NCBI RefSeq assembly: GCF_016411825.1
Contig: NZ_JAEKMH010000002.1
Span: 124,001 to 188,000 of the forward strand
DNA: 64,000 nt
Source of the DNA: Devosia sediminis
Lineage (GTDB): Bacteria > Pseudomonadota > Alphaproteobacteria > Rhizobiales > Devosiaceae
Direction: 5' to 3'
Position 1 is the stretch's first letter. Every line of letters begins with the position of its first letter. Position numbers and translations under genes: made by a program. Of the stretch, positions 44,638-52,950 are shown piece by piece. The notes under the pieces are model-generated. The model saw nothing but the letters and a program-made list of their open reading frames with translations, searched no databases and was not told the origin of the DNA.

Positions 44638-46065
44638 ATGCGCGATCTCGAAACTATCCTCTTCGCCCTGGGCGATTGGCCCGTCACATCGGCCACGGCA
44701 CTCGTTGCCGGCGGGGCGGCTGTGCTGCTCCTGCTCATCATTTGGCTGCTGGTGTCGGCCCGCGCCAGCGCGGCCCGGGCCGATGCGGCAGCGCGTGAAG
44801 CTGCCGAGGGTTTGAAGGCCAGCGTCCTCGAACAGGTGGCCAGCCGCGATGCCCGCATTCGCGATCTCGAGGCGCAGGTCGAGCGCGAGCGTGATCGGGC
44901 CACTGATCTGCTCGATGCCGAACGCGACAGATCGAGCGGCCTCCAGGCCGAGCTGGCCGCCATGCGCACCCGGCTCGATGAACAGCAGCGCCAGAACGAA
45001 GCCAATTTGCAGCGCTTCACCGAGGCGCGGCAGCAGATGACCGACGAGTTCAAGTCCATTGCAGGCGACGTGCTGCGCTCGCACAGCGAAACATTCACCA
45101 AGCAGAACCGCGAACAGGTCGATACGCTCCTCAAACCCCTGCAGGACAAGATCGTCGAGTTCCACAAGAACCTCGTGGAAGATCGCTCGGCCATGGGCGA
45201 GCGCATCCGTATGCTGGCCGAAAGCAACCTCCAGATCACCACCGAGGCGCAGAACCTCACTCGGGCACTGAAGGGCAATTCGCAGACCCAGGGTGCCTGG
45301 GGCGAAATGATCCTTTCGACCATTCTCGAACAGTCGGGCCTGCGCGAGGGCGAGCAGTATTTCACCCAGCAGAGCCATATCGGCGAGGACAACCAGCGCG
45401 TCCGCACCGATGTGGAAATCCTCATGCCCAATGGCGACCGCCTGGTGATCGACTCCAAGGTTTCGCTGACCGCCTTCGAGGCCTTCGTCAACAGCGAGGA
45501 GCTCGACCGCGACCAGCACCTGCGCGCCCACATTACCTCGGTACGCGGCCATATCACCACGCTGGGCGACAAGACCTATCACCGCGCGGCCAAGTCCAGC
45601 CTCGACTACGTGATGATGTTCGTCCCCATCGAAAGCGCCCTGGCCACCGCCATTCAGCACGACGCCAAGCTTGTCGAATTCGGCATGGGCAAGGGAGTCA
45701 TGCTGACGACCCCGACGACGCTGATGACTGTGCTGCGCACCGTCCGCAATGTCTGGGACATCGAAAAGCGCCACCAAAATGCCGAGGAAATCGCCGAGCG
45801 CGCCGGCGCTCTCTATGAAAAGGTCGCCGGGTTCCTCGGCACCATGGACAAGGTCGGCAACAGCCTTGAGCGCGCCCAGCAGGATTTCGCCAAGGCCAGG
45901 GACCAGCTCTCCACCGGCCGCGGCAATGTCATCCGGCAGGTCGAAATGCTGCGCGAACTGGGCGCCAAATCGTCAAAGCCCCTGCCGGCCGGCTGGGATG
46001 GCGGCAGCGACGACGCCCAGCCGGTCCTCCGCCTCGTTGGCGAAGACCCAGGCGACCTCAACTAG
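44638..46065 (+). CDS. rmuC: DNA recombination protein RmuC
   Basis: The 475-residue protein has an N-terminal membrane helix (about 18-42), a coiled coil (about 45-150) and a PD-(D/E)XK nuclease-like RmuC domain (about 215-420) with TQGAWGEMILSTILEQSGL, RTDVEILMPNGDRLVIDSKVSL and VMMFVPIESAL. RmuC limits inversions at short inverted repeats, by family knowledge. It is divergent from def. Its TAG stop overlaps the stop of the DUF2945 gene in a CTAG. Confidence 0.94.
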   Translation: MRDLETILFALGDWPVTSATALVAGGAAVLLLLIIWLLVSARASAARADAAAREAAEGLKASVLEQVASRDARIRDLEAQVERERDRATDLLDAERDRSSGLQAELAAMRTRLDEQQRQNEANLQRFTEARQQMTDEFKSIAGDVLRSHSETFTKQNREQVDTLLKPLQDKIVEFHKNLVEDRSAMGERIRMLAESNLQITTEAQNLTRALKGNSQTQGAWGEMILSTILEQSGLREGEQYFTQQSHIGEDNQRVRTDVEILMPNGDRLVIDSKVSLTAFEAFVNSEELDRDQHLRAHITSVRGHITTLGDKTYHRAAKSSLDYVMMFVPIESALATAIQHDAKLVEFGMGKGVMLTTPTTLMTVLRTVRNVWDIEKRHQNAEEIAERAGALYEKVAGFLGTMDKVGNSLERAQQDFAKARDQLSTGRGNVIRQVEMLRELGAKSSKPLPAGWDGGSDDAQPVLRLVGEDPGDLN

Positions 46066-46280
46066 TCCTTGGCCGGGCTGAGTTCGCTCCGGCTTTTCAG
46101 CACTTTGTCGCCATCGTCCTGCTCGATGAGATAGGCCGGCTCCTTGCGGCTGGCCTCACGCGTCACCTCCGTGCCCTTGATCGTCCGGCTCACTTTCTTG
46201 GTGAAGCGCTCGACGACCTTGCCTGACGCTGTGTCGGCTCCCCAGTTCCAGCGCACCCGCGACCCCTTGCGAAAAGCCAT
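46062..46280 (-). CDS. DUF2945 (hypervirulence-associated TUDOR domain) protein
   Basis: The 72-residue protein is basic and beta-rich, starting MAFRKGSRVRWNWGADTASG with the later KVVERF and SRKEPAYLIEQDDGDKVLKS. This is the DUF2945 pattern. The function is not established. ATG 46280 is chosen. It is convergent with rmuC, the two stops sharing the palindrome CTAG. Confidence 0.88.
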   Translation of the reverse strand: MAFRKGSRVRWNWGADTASGKVVERFTKKVSRTIKGTEVTREASRKEPAYLIEQDDGDKVLKSRSELSPAKD

Positions 46281-46373
46281 GTCCTGTCCTCGATCACAAT
46301 CTATTCGGGGGCGAAACGCATCGGCCAGGCGGACGTTCATTTGTCATGCAAACTGCATTTCTGGAGACCGCAA

Positions 46374-46850
46374 ATGGCTCAGCATCACGATAATTCAGAC
46401 GCCCTCATGCCCTTCGACGGCACCTTCGACGCCACCGAACAGGTCAGCTTCGGCCTGCCGTTCAGCCAGGACGAGATCGAAGATCTGCTCTATGGCGGCG
46501 ACCGGCCGGTCGACGAACGCATCGAGCGCTTGAAGGAAATGCGCGCCGAACTCGTCACCCGCGAACAGGGCGATTTTGGCGACGAAGACCCCAAGGCCAT
46601 GATCGACGAGATCGATCGCGCCCTTGATGAACTGCAGGGCGATATGGCCAATGCCGACGAGAATGGTGACCTCGATGCCGCCGTCGACGTCGATCCGGCC
46701 GATCACCTCGACGCCCTTTCGCCCGACGATGTCGACGCCCGCGCCGCGCTGATCGGCGAGGAGGAATTCTACGAGGACGACGAAGAAGGCCCGGCCGACG
46801 ACGACAATGCCTGGCACGGCAGCGAAGAATTCAAGAACGACCTGCATTAG
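46374..46850 (+). CDS. Very acidic protein of unknown function
   Basis: The 158-residue cytoplasmic protein is dominated by Asp and Glu, with few basic residues outside about 50-75. A helical segment (RIERLKEMRAELVTREQGD) is followed by Asp-rich stretches (AVDVDPADHLDALSPDDVDA) and ends WHGSEEFKNDLH. ATG 46374 has a GGAG site. No domain was recognised. It is divergent from the basic DUF2945 protein. The charge contrast is suggestive, but no interaction is implied. Confidence 0.8.
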   Translation: MAQHHDNSDALMPFDGTFDATEQVSFGLPFSQDEIEDLLYGGDRPVDERIERLKEMRAELVTREQGDFGDEDPKAMIDEIDRALDELQGDMANADENGDLDAAVDVDPADHLDALSPDDVDARAALIGEEEFYEDDEEGPADDDNAWHGSEEFKNDLH

Positions 46851-46860
46851 GGCCGCAACT

Positions 46861-46940
46861 CACCCCACCCTCGTTCCCTCCCCCCGAGGGGGAGGGTAGC
46901 GACGCTAGGCCGCCAGGCCGTAGCAAAGCTGGGTGGGGTG
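46861..46940. repeat. Intergenic palindromic repeat, family B
   Basis: CACCCCACCC...CCCCCCGAGGGGGAGGG on the left, the core AGGGTAGCGACGCTAGGCC and CCGTAGCAAAGCTGGG, and GGTGGGGTG on the right form a closed palindrome. It lies between convergent genes and may end both transcripts. Close relative of 7641-7770. Confidence 0.8.
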
Positions 46941-46951
46941 ATAGGGGACCC

Positions 46952-47548
46952 TTAAATCTCTGTCCGCGCCCTCAGGGCCTGGCTCAATGTGCCCTCGTCG
47001 AGATAGTCGAGTTCGCCGCCGACCGGCACGCCATGGGCGAGGCGGGTCACCCTTATGCCTGTCCCAGCCAGCCGGTCGGTAATGTAATGTGCCGTGGTCT
47101 GGCCCTCGACCGTGGCATTCATCGCCAGCACGATTTCCGCATAGTCCTGCGCCCGGCCGATCAGCCCGTCGAGGTTGAGATCGTCTGGGCCCACGCCATC
47201 GAGCGGCGACAGCACGCCGCCGAGCACATGGTAGCGCACCTGTCCGACCCCGGCGCGCTCCAGCGCCCAAAGGTCGGCGACATCTTCGACCACGATCAGG
47301 ATACCCGTCTCGCCCCGCCGCGGATCGGCGCAGATCGAACACGGCGACATGGTATCGACATTACCGCAGACTTCACAGGTGCGCACCGCAGCGACGGCCC
47401 GATCCAGCGCCGCCGACAGGGGCAGCATGAGCTGCTCCTTCTTCTTGATGAGATGCAGCACCGCCCGCCGCGCCGAGCGTGGTCCAAGCCCTGGCAATCG
47501 CGCCAGGAGCTGGATCAACTGTTCGATTTCAGGTCCGCCTGAGGGCAT
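46952..47548 (-). CDS. recR: Recombination mediator RecR
   Basis: The 198-residue protein has the N-terminal helix-hairpin-helix ([16 protein letters not shown]), a four-cysteine zinc finger ([16 protein letters not shown]), and a Toprim domain beginning [15 protein letters not shown]. It acts with RecF/RecO to load RecA on gaps. ATG 47548 is chosen over the frame from 47563. It is the distal member of ffs-dnaX-ybaB-recR. Confidence 0.96.
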   Translation of the reverse strand: MPSGGPEIEQLIQLLARLPGLGPRSARRAVLHLIKKKEQLMLPLSAALDRAVAAVRTCEVCGNVDTMSPCSICADPRRGETGILIVVEDVADLWALERAGVGQVRYHVLGGVLSPLDGVGPDDLNLDGLIGRAQDYAEIVLAMNATVEGQTTAHYITDRLAGTGIRVTRLAHGVPVGGELDYLDEGTLSQALRARTEI

Positions 47549-47571
47549 TTTTTCCCACCACACGCTCGATG

Positions 47572-47719
47572 CCCCCTGGCCCCTTGCGGGAGAGGGACAG
47601 ATTTTCTGCGTTCAGCAGAAAATCAGGATGAGGGGTTCTCTCCACGCGCTCGATACCAGTGGTGAACGACCCCTCATCCGCCCCTTCGGGGCACCTTCTC
47701 CCGCAAGGGGAGAAGGGGA
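47572..47719. repeat. Intergenic palindromic repeat, family A (variant)
   Basis: Between ybaB and recR. It shows CCCCTTGCGGGAGAGGGACA, an inner hairpin ATTTTCTGCGTTCAGCAGAA, and the right unit CTCATCCGCCCCTTCGGGGC with CTTCTCCCGCAAGGGGAGAA. Same polarity and layout as the other family A elements. Confidence 0.75.
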
Positions 47720-47725
47720 ATCCCG

Positions 47726-48049
47726 TTAGAACGGCAGCTTCATGCCCGGCGGGATCGGCAGGCCTGCGGTCACCTCGGCCATCTTGCGCTGCGCTTCGGC
47801 CTCGCTCTTGGCCTTGGCATCGCTATAGGCGGCGATGATCAGGTCCTCGACCACTTCGGCGTCCTCGGGCTTGAGCAGCGACGGATCTATCTTGATACCG
47901 CGCATGTCACCCTTGCCGGAAAGCGAGACGGAGACCATGCCGCCGCCGGAGCGGCCTTCGACGACCAGTTCGGCGAGCTCCGCCTGCATGGTTTCCATCT
48001 TGGCCTTCATCTCGCCGGCGGCCTTCATCATGCCCATGATGTCTTTCAT
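47726..48049 (-). CDS. YbaB/EbfC nucleoid-associated protein
   Basis: The 107-residue protein has the EbfC fold: a Met/Lys-rich N-terminal helix (MKDIMGMMKAAGEMKAKMET), a central beta sheet (SGGGMVSVSLSGKGDMRGIKID) and a C-terminal helix. It binds DNA as a dimer. The start overlaps the dnaX stop (ATGA), the standard arrangement. Confidence 0.95.
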   Translation of the reverse strand: MKDIMGMMKAAGEMKAKMETMQAELAELVVEGRSGGGMVSVSLSGKGDMRGIKIDPSLLKPEDAEVVEDLIIAAYSDAKAKSEAEAQRKMAEVTAGLPIPPGMKLPF

Positions 48050-49824
48050 TCGTCGTCCTCTTCAAACGGGGGCGGGGGCAGGTCGGGCACGGCGGCTTCT
48101 TCGCGCACCGTCACATTGACAAGTTTCGCGCCCGGAAATGTTTCCATTATGGCTTTGACAAGCGGGTCGTCATGCGCCGCCTCGGTGGCCGCCTGCTTCT
48201 TCTGCTCGGCCTCCTGGCGGATGGTGAAACCCTCGGGCGCCTTGGTCGAAACCATGACCAGCCAGCGCTGCCCGGTCCAGGTCTGCAGCCGCGCCGATAG
48301 CGTCGCGATGATGCCGGGATCGGCGCCATCGCTCAGCGCCACTTCGATGCGTCCTTGTTCGAACGAGACCGGCCGCATCGAACTTTCCAGTGCCAGCTTG
48401 ACCAGCACATCGCGCTTGGCCTGCGCCAGGGCGATGAGGTCTTTGTAGCTGGTGACCGTCGCCAGCGCCGGCTGCACCACCGGTTGCGGCTGTGCGACTG
48501 CCTGCGGCTGCGCCATGGCCTGTGGCCGGGAGGCGGGTACCTCCACCGGCGCCGGCGCTGTCTGCACCGCTTCGAGCCGCATGGCTGACGCACCACCCGA
48601 TCCGCCGCCCGAAGGCCCGCGCGGCGGCAGTTGCGGTGCGCCCGAACCCGAGGGCAGCGTGCCCTGCTGGGTAAGCTTGGTGATCACCTCGTCCGGGCTC
48701 GGCAGATCGGCCGCATAGGCGAGGCGAATAAGCGTCATCTCGGCGGCTTGCAGCGCGTTGCCGGCACGCGCCGCTTCCTCATTGCCCTTGAAGAGAATCT
48801 GCCAGGCCCGCGTCAGCGCCCGCATCGGCAGGCGATTGGCGAGATCCCGGCCGCGTGTTCGTTCGTCCGGCGTCAGCGAGGCATCGTCGGCCGCCGCCGG
48901 CACCACTTTTATGCGGGTGACGAGATGGGTGAATTCCGCCAGGTCCGCCAAGAGCGTCTGCGGGTCGGCGCCCAGATCATAGAGCTCCCGCAGGGCCGTC
49001 AGGGCCTCGGCGATGCGGCCGCCCATCAGGTCTTCGAAAAGGTCGATAATCCGCGCCCGGTCCCCTAGGCCCAGCATGGCCTTGACGGTCGCCGCCGTCA
49101 CCGTGCCATTGCCATGCGCGATCGCCTGGTCGAGCAGTGAGAGCGAGTCACGGGCGGAGCCTTCGCCTGCGCGCACGATCATGGCCAGCGCATCGGGCTC
49201 GAAGCCGATGCCCTCCTGCCCGAGGATTTTCTCGAGATAATCCGACATCACCTCGGCCGGAATACGCCGCAGGTCAAACCGCTGGCAGCGCGACAGGATG
49301 GTGATCGGCACCTTGCGGATTTCGGTGGTCGCGAAGATGAACTTCACATAGGGCGGCGGTTCTTCCAGCGTCTTCAGGAGCCCATTGAAGGCCGCCGTCG
49401 AGAGCATATGCACCTCGTCGATCACATAGACCTTGTAGGGCGCCGAGACCGGACCGTATTTGACCGAGTCGATGATCTCGCGGATATCGCCGATGCCGGT
49501 ATTGCTGGCGGCGTCCATCTCCACCACGTCGACATGCCGCCCCTCGATGATGGCGCGGCAATGCATGCCTTCGGTTTCGAGGTCGAGCGTCGGGTGGCGG
49601 CCGGTCTCGTCTTCATAGTTGAAGGCGCGGGCCAGGATGCGGGCCGTGGTCGTCTTGCCCACGCCGCGCACGCCGGTGAGGATAAAGGCGTGGTGGATGC
49701 GGTTCTGCGCAAAGGCATTGCCCAGCGTCTGCACCATGGCGTCCTGCCCGACCAGGGTCGAGAAGTCGCGCGGGCGATACTTGCGCGCCAGCACGAGGTA
49801 GGGAGAAGTCTGGTTTTCAGCCAT
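48046..49824 (-). CDS. dnaX: DNA polymerase III subunit gamma/tau
   Basis: The 592-residue clamp-loader ATPase has Walker A GVRGVGKT (51-58), Walker B VIDEVHMLS, the sensor 1 region FIFATTEIRKVP, and SRCQRFDLRRI. After the lid domain comes a Pro/Gln/Ala-rich linker (about 395-465), then a tau-type C-terminal domain. Only one Cys (in MHCRAI) remains of the four that hold zinc in E. coli DnaX, a loss I also recall for rhizobial DnaX. No clear slippery frameshift site was found. Confidence 0.95.
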   Translation of the reverse strand: MAENQTSPYLVLARKYRPRDFSTLVGQDAMVQTLGNAFAQNRIHHAFILTGVRGVGKTTTARILARAFNYEDETGRHPTLDLETEGMHCRAIIEGRHVDVVEMDAASNTGIGDIREIIDSVKYGPVSAPYKVYVIDEVHMLSTAAFNGLLKTLEEPPPYVKFIFATTEIRKVPITILSRCQRFDLRRIPAEVMSDYLEKILGQEGIGFEPDALAMIVRAGEGSARDSLSLLDQAIAHGNGTVTAATVKAMLGLGDRARIIDLFEDLMGGRIAEALTALRELYDLGADPQTLLADLAEFTHLVTRIKVVPAAADDASLTPDERTRGRDLANRLPMRALTRAWQILFKGNEEAARAGNALQAAEMTLIRLAYAADLPSPDEVITKLTQQGTLPSGSGAPQLPPRGPSGGGSGGASAMRLEAVQTAPAPVEVPASRPQAMAQPQAVAQPQPVVQPALATVTSYKDLIALAQAKRDVLVKLALESSMRPVSFEQGRIEVALSDGADPGIIATLSARLQTWTGQRWLVMVSTKAPEGFTIRQEAEQKKQAATEAAHDDPLVKAIMETFPGAKLVNVTVREEAAVPDLPPPPFEEDDE

Positions 49825-49948
49825 CCTGCCGGTCCTTGCCTCGTGTGAAAGGGAATCTGCCTGTGGTCATGCCCTGACCATAGGGCAATGGCGCTCGTCC
49901 CGCAAAAGCCTGCGGCCCAAATCGCCAGATACAAACAGAGAATTGAGC

Positions 49949-50043
49949 AGGAGGCTGGCAGACGACCCGTGAGGATCTCGTTGGGGCTGCTTCCTTCCGG
50001 ACCTGACCCGGTTGGCGAGGAACACGTCCGCGCCAACCTCCCA
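49949..50043 (-). ncRNA. ffs: Signal recognition particle RNA, small bacterial type
   Basis: The minus strand carries the universal SRP RNA apical core GGTCAGGTCCGGAAGGAAGC. The ends pair as GGAGGTTGGC (50041-50032) with GCCAGCCTCC (49959-49950), giving a closed single hairpin of about 95 nt. The location just upstream of dnaX is the conserved alphaproteobacterial position. Confidence 0.95.
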
Positions 50044-50048
50044 GGGCC

Positions 50049-50077
50049 TATATGCGGATTTTGGAAGGCAGATGCAA
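50049..50077 (-). promoter_or_regulatory. Candidate promoter of the SRP RNA gene
   Basis: On the minus strand TTGCAT (50077-50072), a 17-bp spacer and CATATA (50054-50049) would place the start at about 50042, matching the 5' end deduced from RNA folding. Confidence 0.55.
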
Positions 50078-50088
50078 GAGGGGGATGC

Positions 50089-50508
50089 CTATCGCGATCC
50101 CTGGAGGGGCGCTGATGGCCGCAGCGCCTGCCTGGGCGTCTCGGTCGTGGTGAGCTGCTCGGATACCCAGCCCTCCAGGGTTGGGTTGAGATCGATCAAG
50201 AGCCATCCGTCCTGCCGGCCGATAACCCTCAGTTGGGTGCCGCGCGGCAGCGCCATGATCAGCGGCCCCGACGTGCTCGGCGTATGCCGGACATTGAGCG
50301 ATGCCACATTGACGAAGCGTGGCGCATCGAGCGGCACGGCGGCAGGTCGAGATGGCGTCGTCGTGGCAGCGGAAGCCGCCGCGCGCGGCGCGCTGTTGCT
50401 CGGGCGATCCGGATTGCCCACGATGCCGAACTGATAGATGGCAAACCCGAGGGCACCGAGGATCACGAGGCCGACAAGGTTCGAGCTCTGCTGTTTTTTC
50501 CTGGCCAT
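50089..50508 (-). CDS. SH3-like domain protein, membrane anchored
   Basis: The 139-residue protein has one membrane segment (about 10-27) after MARKKQQSSNL, an Ala/Thr/Pro-rich linker, and a bacterial SH3 domain (about 63-125: VNVASLNVRHTPSTSGPLI, LPRGTQLRVIGRQDGWLLI, LEGWVSEQL). Such domains usually bind peptidoglycan. ATG 50508 has an AAGGAG site; the frame is open far upstream but antisense to another gene. It ends just before the SRP RNA promoter, so run-through is possible. Confidence 0.85.
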   Translation of the reverse strand: MARKKQQSSNLVGLVILGALGFAIYQFGIVGNPDRPSNSAPRAAASAATTTPSRPAAVPLDAPRFVNVASLNVRHTPSTSGPLIMALPRGTQLRVIGRQDGWLLIDLNPTLEGWVSEQLTTTETPRQALRPSAPLQGSR

Positions 50509-50647
50509 GGAATCGCACTCCTTGCCCACCATTGTGGGGCAGGGGGCGTTAACAGAAGGCGTAGGGCGGCGGTTTTCGACCGGTCCCGCGCCATGCAAAA
50601 CTCCGCGAGCGGGCCCTGCGCCCATTGACCTCACGCCCGCCCGCGCT

Positions 50648-51292
50648 ATGTCTCCACTCATGCCGCGTGCCGCCAAGAAACCTCCCGAAAACCTGACCCT
50701 CATCGCCGAATGGCCGCTGTCCCCGGCCGCCACGCTGGGCTCGTCCGTGCGCGCCAAGGGCATCCTGCTCGAAATCCGCGCACGCCTGCCGTTGAAACTG
50801 CGCAAGGCGCTCGATGTCCGTGGCTCGGCGCTGATACTGCGCATGGCTGAAGGCGCGGAAGCCGACTTCGCGGCAATATCGGCCACTGTCGAAAAGGCCC
50901 TTGTGGGCATCGAGAGCCTCGAAATCATCCCGCGCGAAATCGAGGATATCCTCACCATCAAGACCAGCGAACGGCATCGCTGGCTCAAGGACGGCCGCCT
51001 GCCCAGCGCCGGCACGCGGACGGTCAAGCTCCGCGGCCGCGCCCGCAAGATCACCTTCCACGTCTTCGATCCGCGCATGGTGGAAGATCTCCTCAATGGC
51101 GACCGGGTCGAGGCCTGGCGGGAAGAGGATGCGGAAACCGCCGCCGAAAACCGCCGGCGCGCCGCCTGGAAAGCCAAGCTCAAGCGCGAGGCGGCAAAGA
51201 CGCAGCCTGTGTCCCCCGATAGCGGCCGCGACGCGAAAACCGGACAAAAACTGGCCGGCTGGGACGAGTTCGAACGCGAGTTTCTCCGCTAG
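50648..51292 (+). CDS. Conserved-looking protein of unknown function
   Basis: This encodes 214 residues from ATG 50648, or 210 from ATG 50660; no ribosome site distinguishes them. It is cytoplasmic, basic, with beta-rich middle (TLIAEWPLSPAATLG, RTVKLRGRARKITFHVF, DPRMVEDLL) and a strongly charged helical tail (about 160-190, ETAAENRRRAAWKAKLKREA). No domain was recognised. It is divergent from the SH3 gene and 41 bp upstream of the cysteine hydrolase, so it may start a three-gene unit. Confidence 0.7.
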   Translation: MSPLMPRAAKKPPENLTLIAEWPLSPAATLGSSVRAKGILLEIRARLPLKLRKALDVRGSALILRMAEGAEADFAAISATVEKALVGIESLEIIPREIEDILTIKTSERHRWLKDGRLPSAGTRTVKLRGRARKITFHVFDPRMVEDLLNGDRVEAWREEDAETAAENRRRAAWKAKLKREAAKTQPVSPDSGRDAKTGQKLAGWDEFEREFLR

Positions 51293-51333
51293 CGGAACAC
51301 GGCTCCCGCTCCGGCGTTGACGGCTCACCCCAT

Positions 51334-51984
51334 ATGGCCCGGAGAGCCGGCTTGCCCGACGAGACCTTGCAAACCACGCTTGGCAGTGACGCCTTTGCCA
51401 GAGGCTGGGCCCATCTCTGCGTCGACATGCAATCGGTTTTTGCCGAAGAGACCGAGTGGCACGCGTCCTGGCTTGCACGGATCTTGCCTGCGGTGGAGGA
51501 GCTTGCCGCCTTGTCGGCCCACCGTACCGTTTTCACACGCTTCATTCCGCCCGAGACAGTGAACGCCGCCCAGGGTGCCTGGCGTCGATATTACCGGCGC
51601 TGGCCCGGCATGGTGCGCGAAAAGTTGCCGCCTGGCCTCCTCGGCCTCGTGCCGTCGCTGGCCCGCTTCGTGCCCCCGGCGCGCACGTTCGACAAGCCGG
51701 TCTATTCGCCCTGGCATTCAGGGCAATTGCACCAGACCCTGCGTGCCGATGGGGTCGAGACCATTGTGGTCAGTGGCGGCGAAACCGACGTCTGCGTGCT
51801 GGCTACCGTGCTCGGCGCCATCGACCTCGGCTATCACGTCGTCCTCGTCACCGACGCGATCTTCGGCTCCGCCGACCCCACCCATGACGCCATGCTCGAA
51901 ATCTACCACAGCCGGTTCCAGATGCAGCTTTCCACCACCACCGTCAGCGACCTCGCCCTCCTCTTGCGGGAGGCAGGCCTGTGA
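51334..51984 (+). CDS. Isochorismatase-family cysteine hydrolase
   Basis: The 216-residue protein has the catalytic triad of the family: Asp in LCVDMQSVFAE, Lys in TFDKPVYSPW, and Cys in SGGETDVCVLATVLGA preceding the cis-peptide region. These enzymes hydrolyse amides or imides such as nicotinamide, N-carbamoylsarcosine or biuret; the substrate here is unknown. TTG 51352 has the better ribosome site (GGAGAG) and is an alternative start. The stop overlaps the next start (GTGA). Confidence 0.9.
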   Translation: MARRAGLPDETLQTTLGSDAFARGWAHLCVDMQSVFAEETEWHASWLARILPAVEELAALSAHRTVFTRFIPPETVNAAQGAWRRYYRRWPGMVREKLPPGLLGLVPSLARFVPPARTFDKPVYSPWHSGQLHQTLRADGVETIVVSGGETDVCVLATVLGAIDLGYHVVLVTDAIFGSADPTHDAMLEIYHSRFQMQLSTTTVSDLALLLREAGL

Positions 51985-52940
51985 CCCTTCTCGGCTACCA
52001 CGCTTCCCACGAGCAGTTTTCGCCCAGCGCCTTGCTGCGCTATGTGCAAATGGCCGAGGCCGCGGGCTTTCAATGCGCCAAGTCGTCCGACCATTTCCAT
52101 CCCTGGAGCGAGCGGCAGGGCGAGTCCGGTTTTGCCTGGTCCTGGCTGGGTGCTGCCATGCAGGTCACCGATTTTGGCTTCGGGATGATCTCCGCGCCCG
52201 GCGTCCGCTATCACCCGGCCATCCTCGCTCAGGCCGCCGCCACCATCGGCGAAATGTTTCCCGAGCGGCTCTGGCTGGCCCTCGGGAGCGGCCAGGCCAT
52301 CAATGAGGCGATCACTGGCCAAGTCTGGCCCGAAAAGGCCGAGCGCAACGCCCGCCTCAGGGAATGTGTCGATGTCATCCGCGCCCTCTTCCGGGGCGAG
52401 ACGGTCACCCATCGTGGTCGCGTCACGGTCATTGAGGCGCGGCTCTACACCCGCCCCAAAAACCCGGTGCCGCTTTTTGGCGCTGCCGTCACCGGAGAGA
52501 CCGCCGCCTGGGTCGCTACCTGGGCCGATGGCCTCCTTACCACCGGCGGAACACTCGACACGGTGCGGCCCGTCGTCGAGGCCTTTCGTGCCAATGGCGG
52601 CGCGGGCAAACCCGTCCACATCCAGCACGCCCTCTCCTGGGCCGAGACCGAAGATGCCGCTCTCGCCCAGGCTCTCGAGCAATGGGGGCCGGTCTCGGCC
52701 GGCGGCAATATCAACTGGAACCTGCCGCAGCCTGCTGACTTCGACACCATAGCCAAGCTCGCGAATGAGGACAGCATCCGCGACTGTGTCTCGGTTTCCG
52801 CCGATCCCGGACAGCATCGCGGCTGGATCGAGGACCTCATGACCCTCGATCCCGCGGCCATTCACCTCCATTGCGTTGGCCGCAATCAGGAGAGTTTCAT
52901 CGAGACCTTCGGCCGGAAGGTCCTCCCCGCCCGGCGTTGA
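51981..52940 (+). CDS. LLM-class flavin-dependent oxidoreductase (TIGR03885-like)
   Basis: The 319-residue TIM-barrel protein belongs to the bacterial luciferase-like family, with LRYVQMAEAAGFQCAKSSDHFHPW, FGMISAPGVRYHPAILAQAAAT, FPERLWLALGSG, and the C-terminal HCVGRNQESFIETFG. It resembles the TIGR03885 F420/FMN-dependent subgroup. The start is GTG 51981 overlapping the hydrolase stop. It is probably co-translated with the hydrolase; substrate unknown. Confidence 0.88.
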   Translation: MTLLGYHASHEQFSPSALLRYVQMAEAAGFQCAKSSDHFHPWSERQGESGFAWSWLGAAMQVTDFGFGMISAPGVRYHPAILAQAAATIGEMFPERLWLALGSGQAINEAITGQVWPEKAERNARLRECVDVIRALFRGETVTHRGRVTVIEARLYTRPKNPVPLFGAAVTGETAAWVATWADGLLTTGGTLDTVRPVVEAFRANGGAGKPVHIQHALSWAETEDAALAQALEQWGPVSAGGNINWNLPQPADFDTIAKLANEDSIRDCVSVSADPGQHRGWIEDLMTLDPAAIHLHCVGRNQESFIETFGRKVLPARR

Positions 52941-52950
52941 GCCGGTGGGC

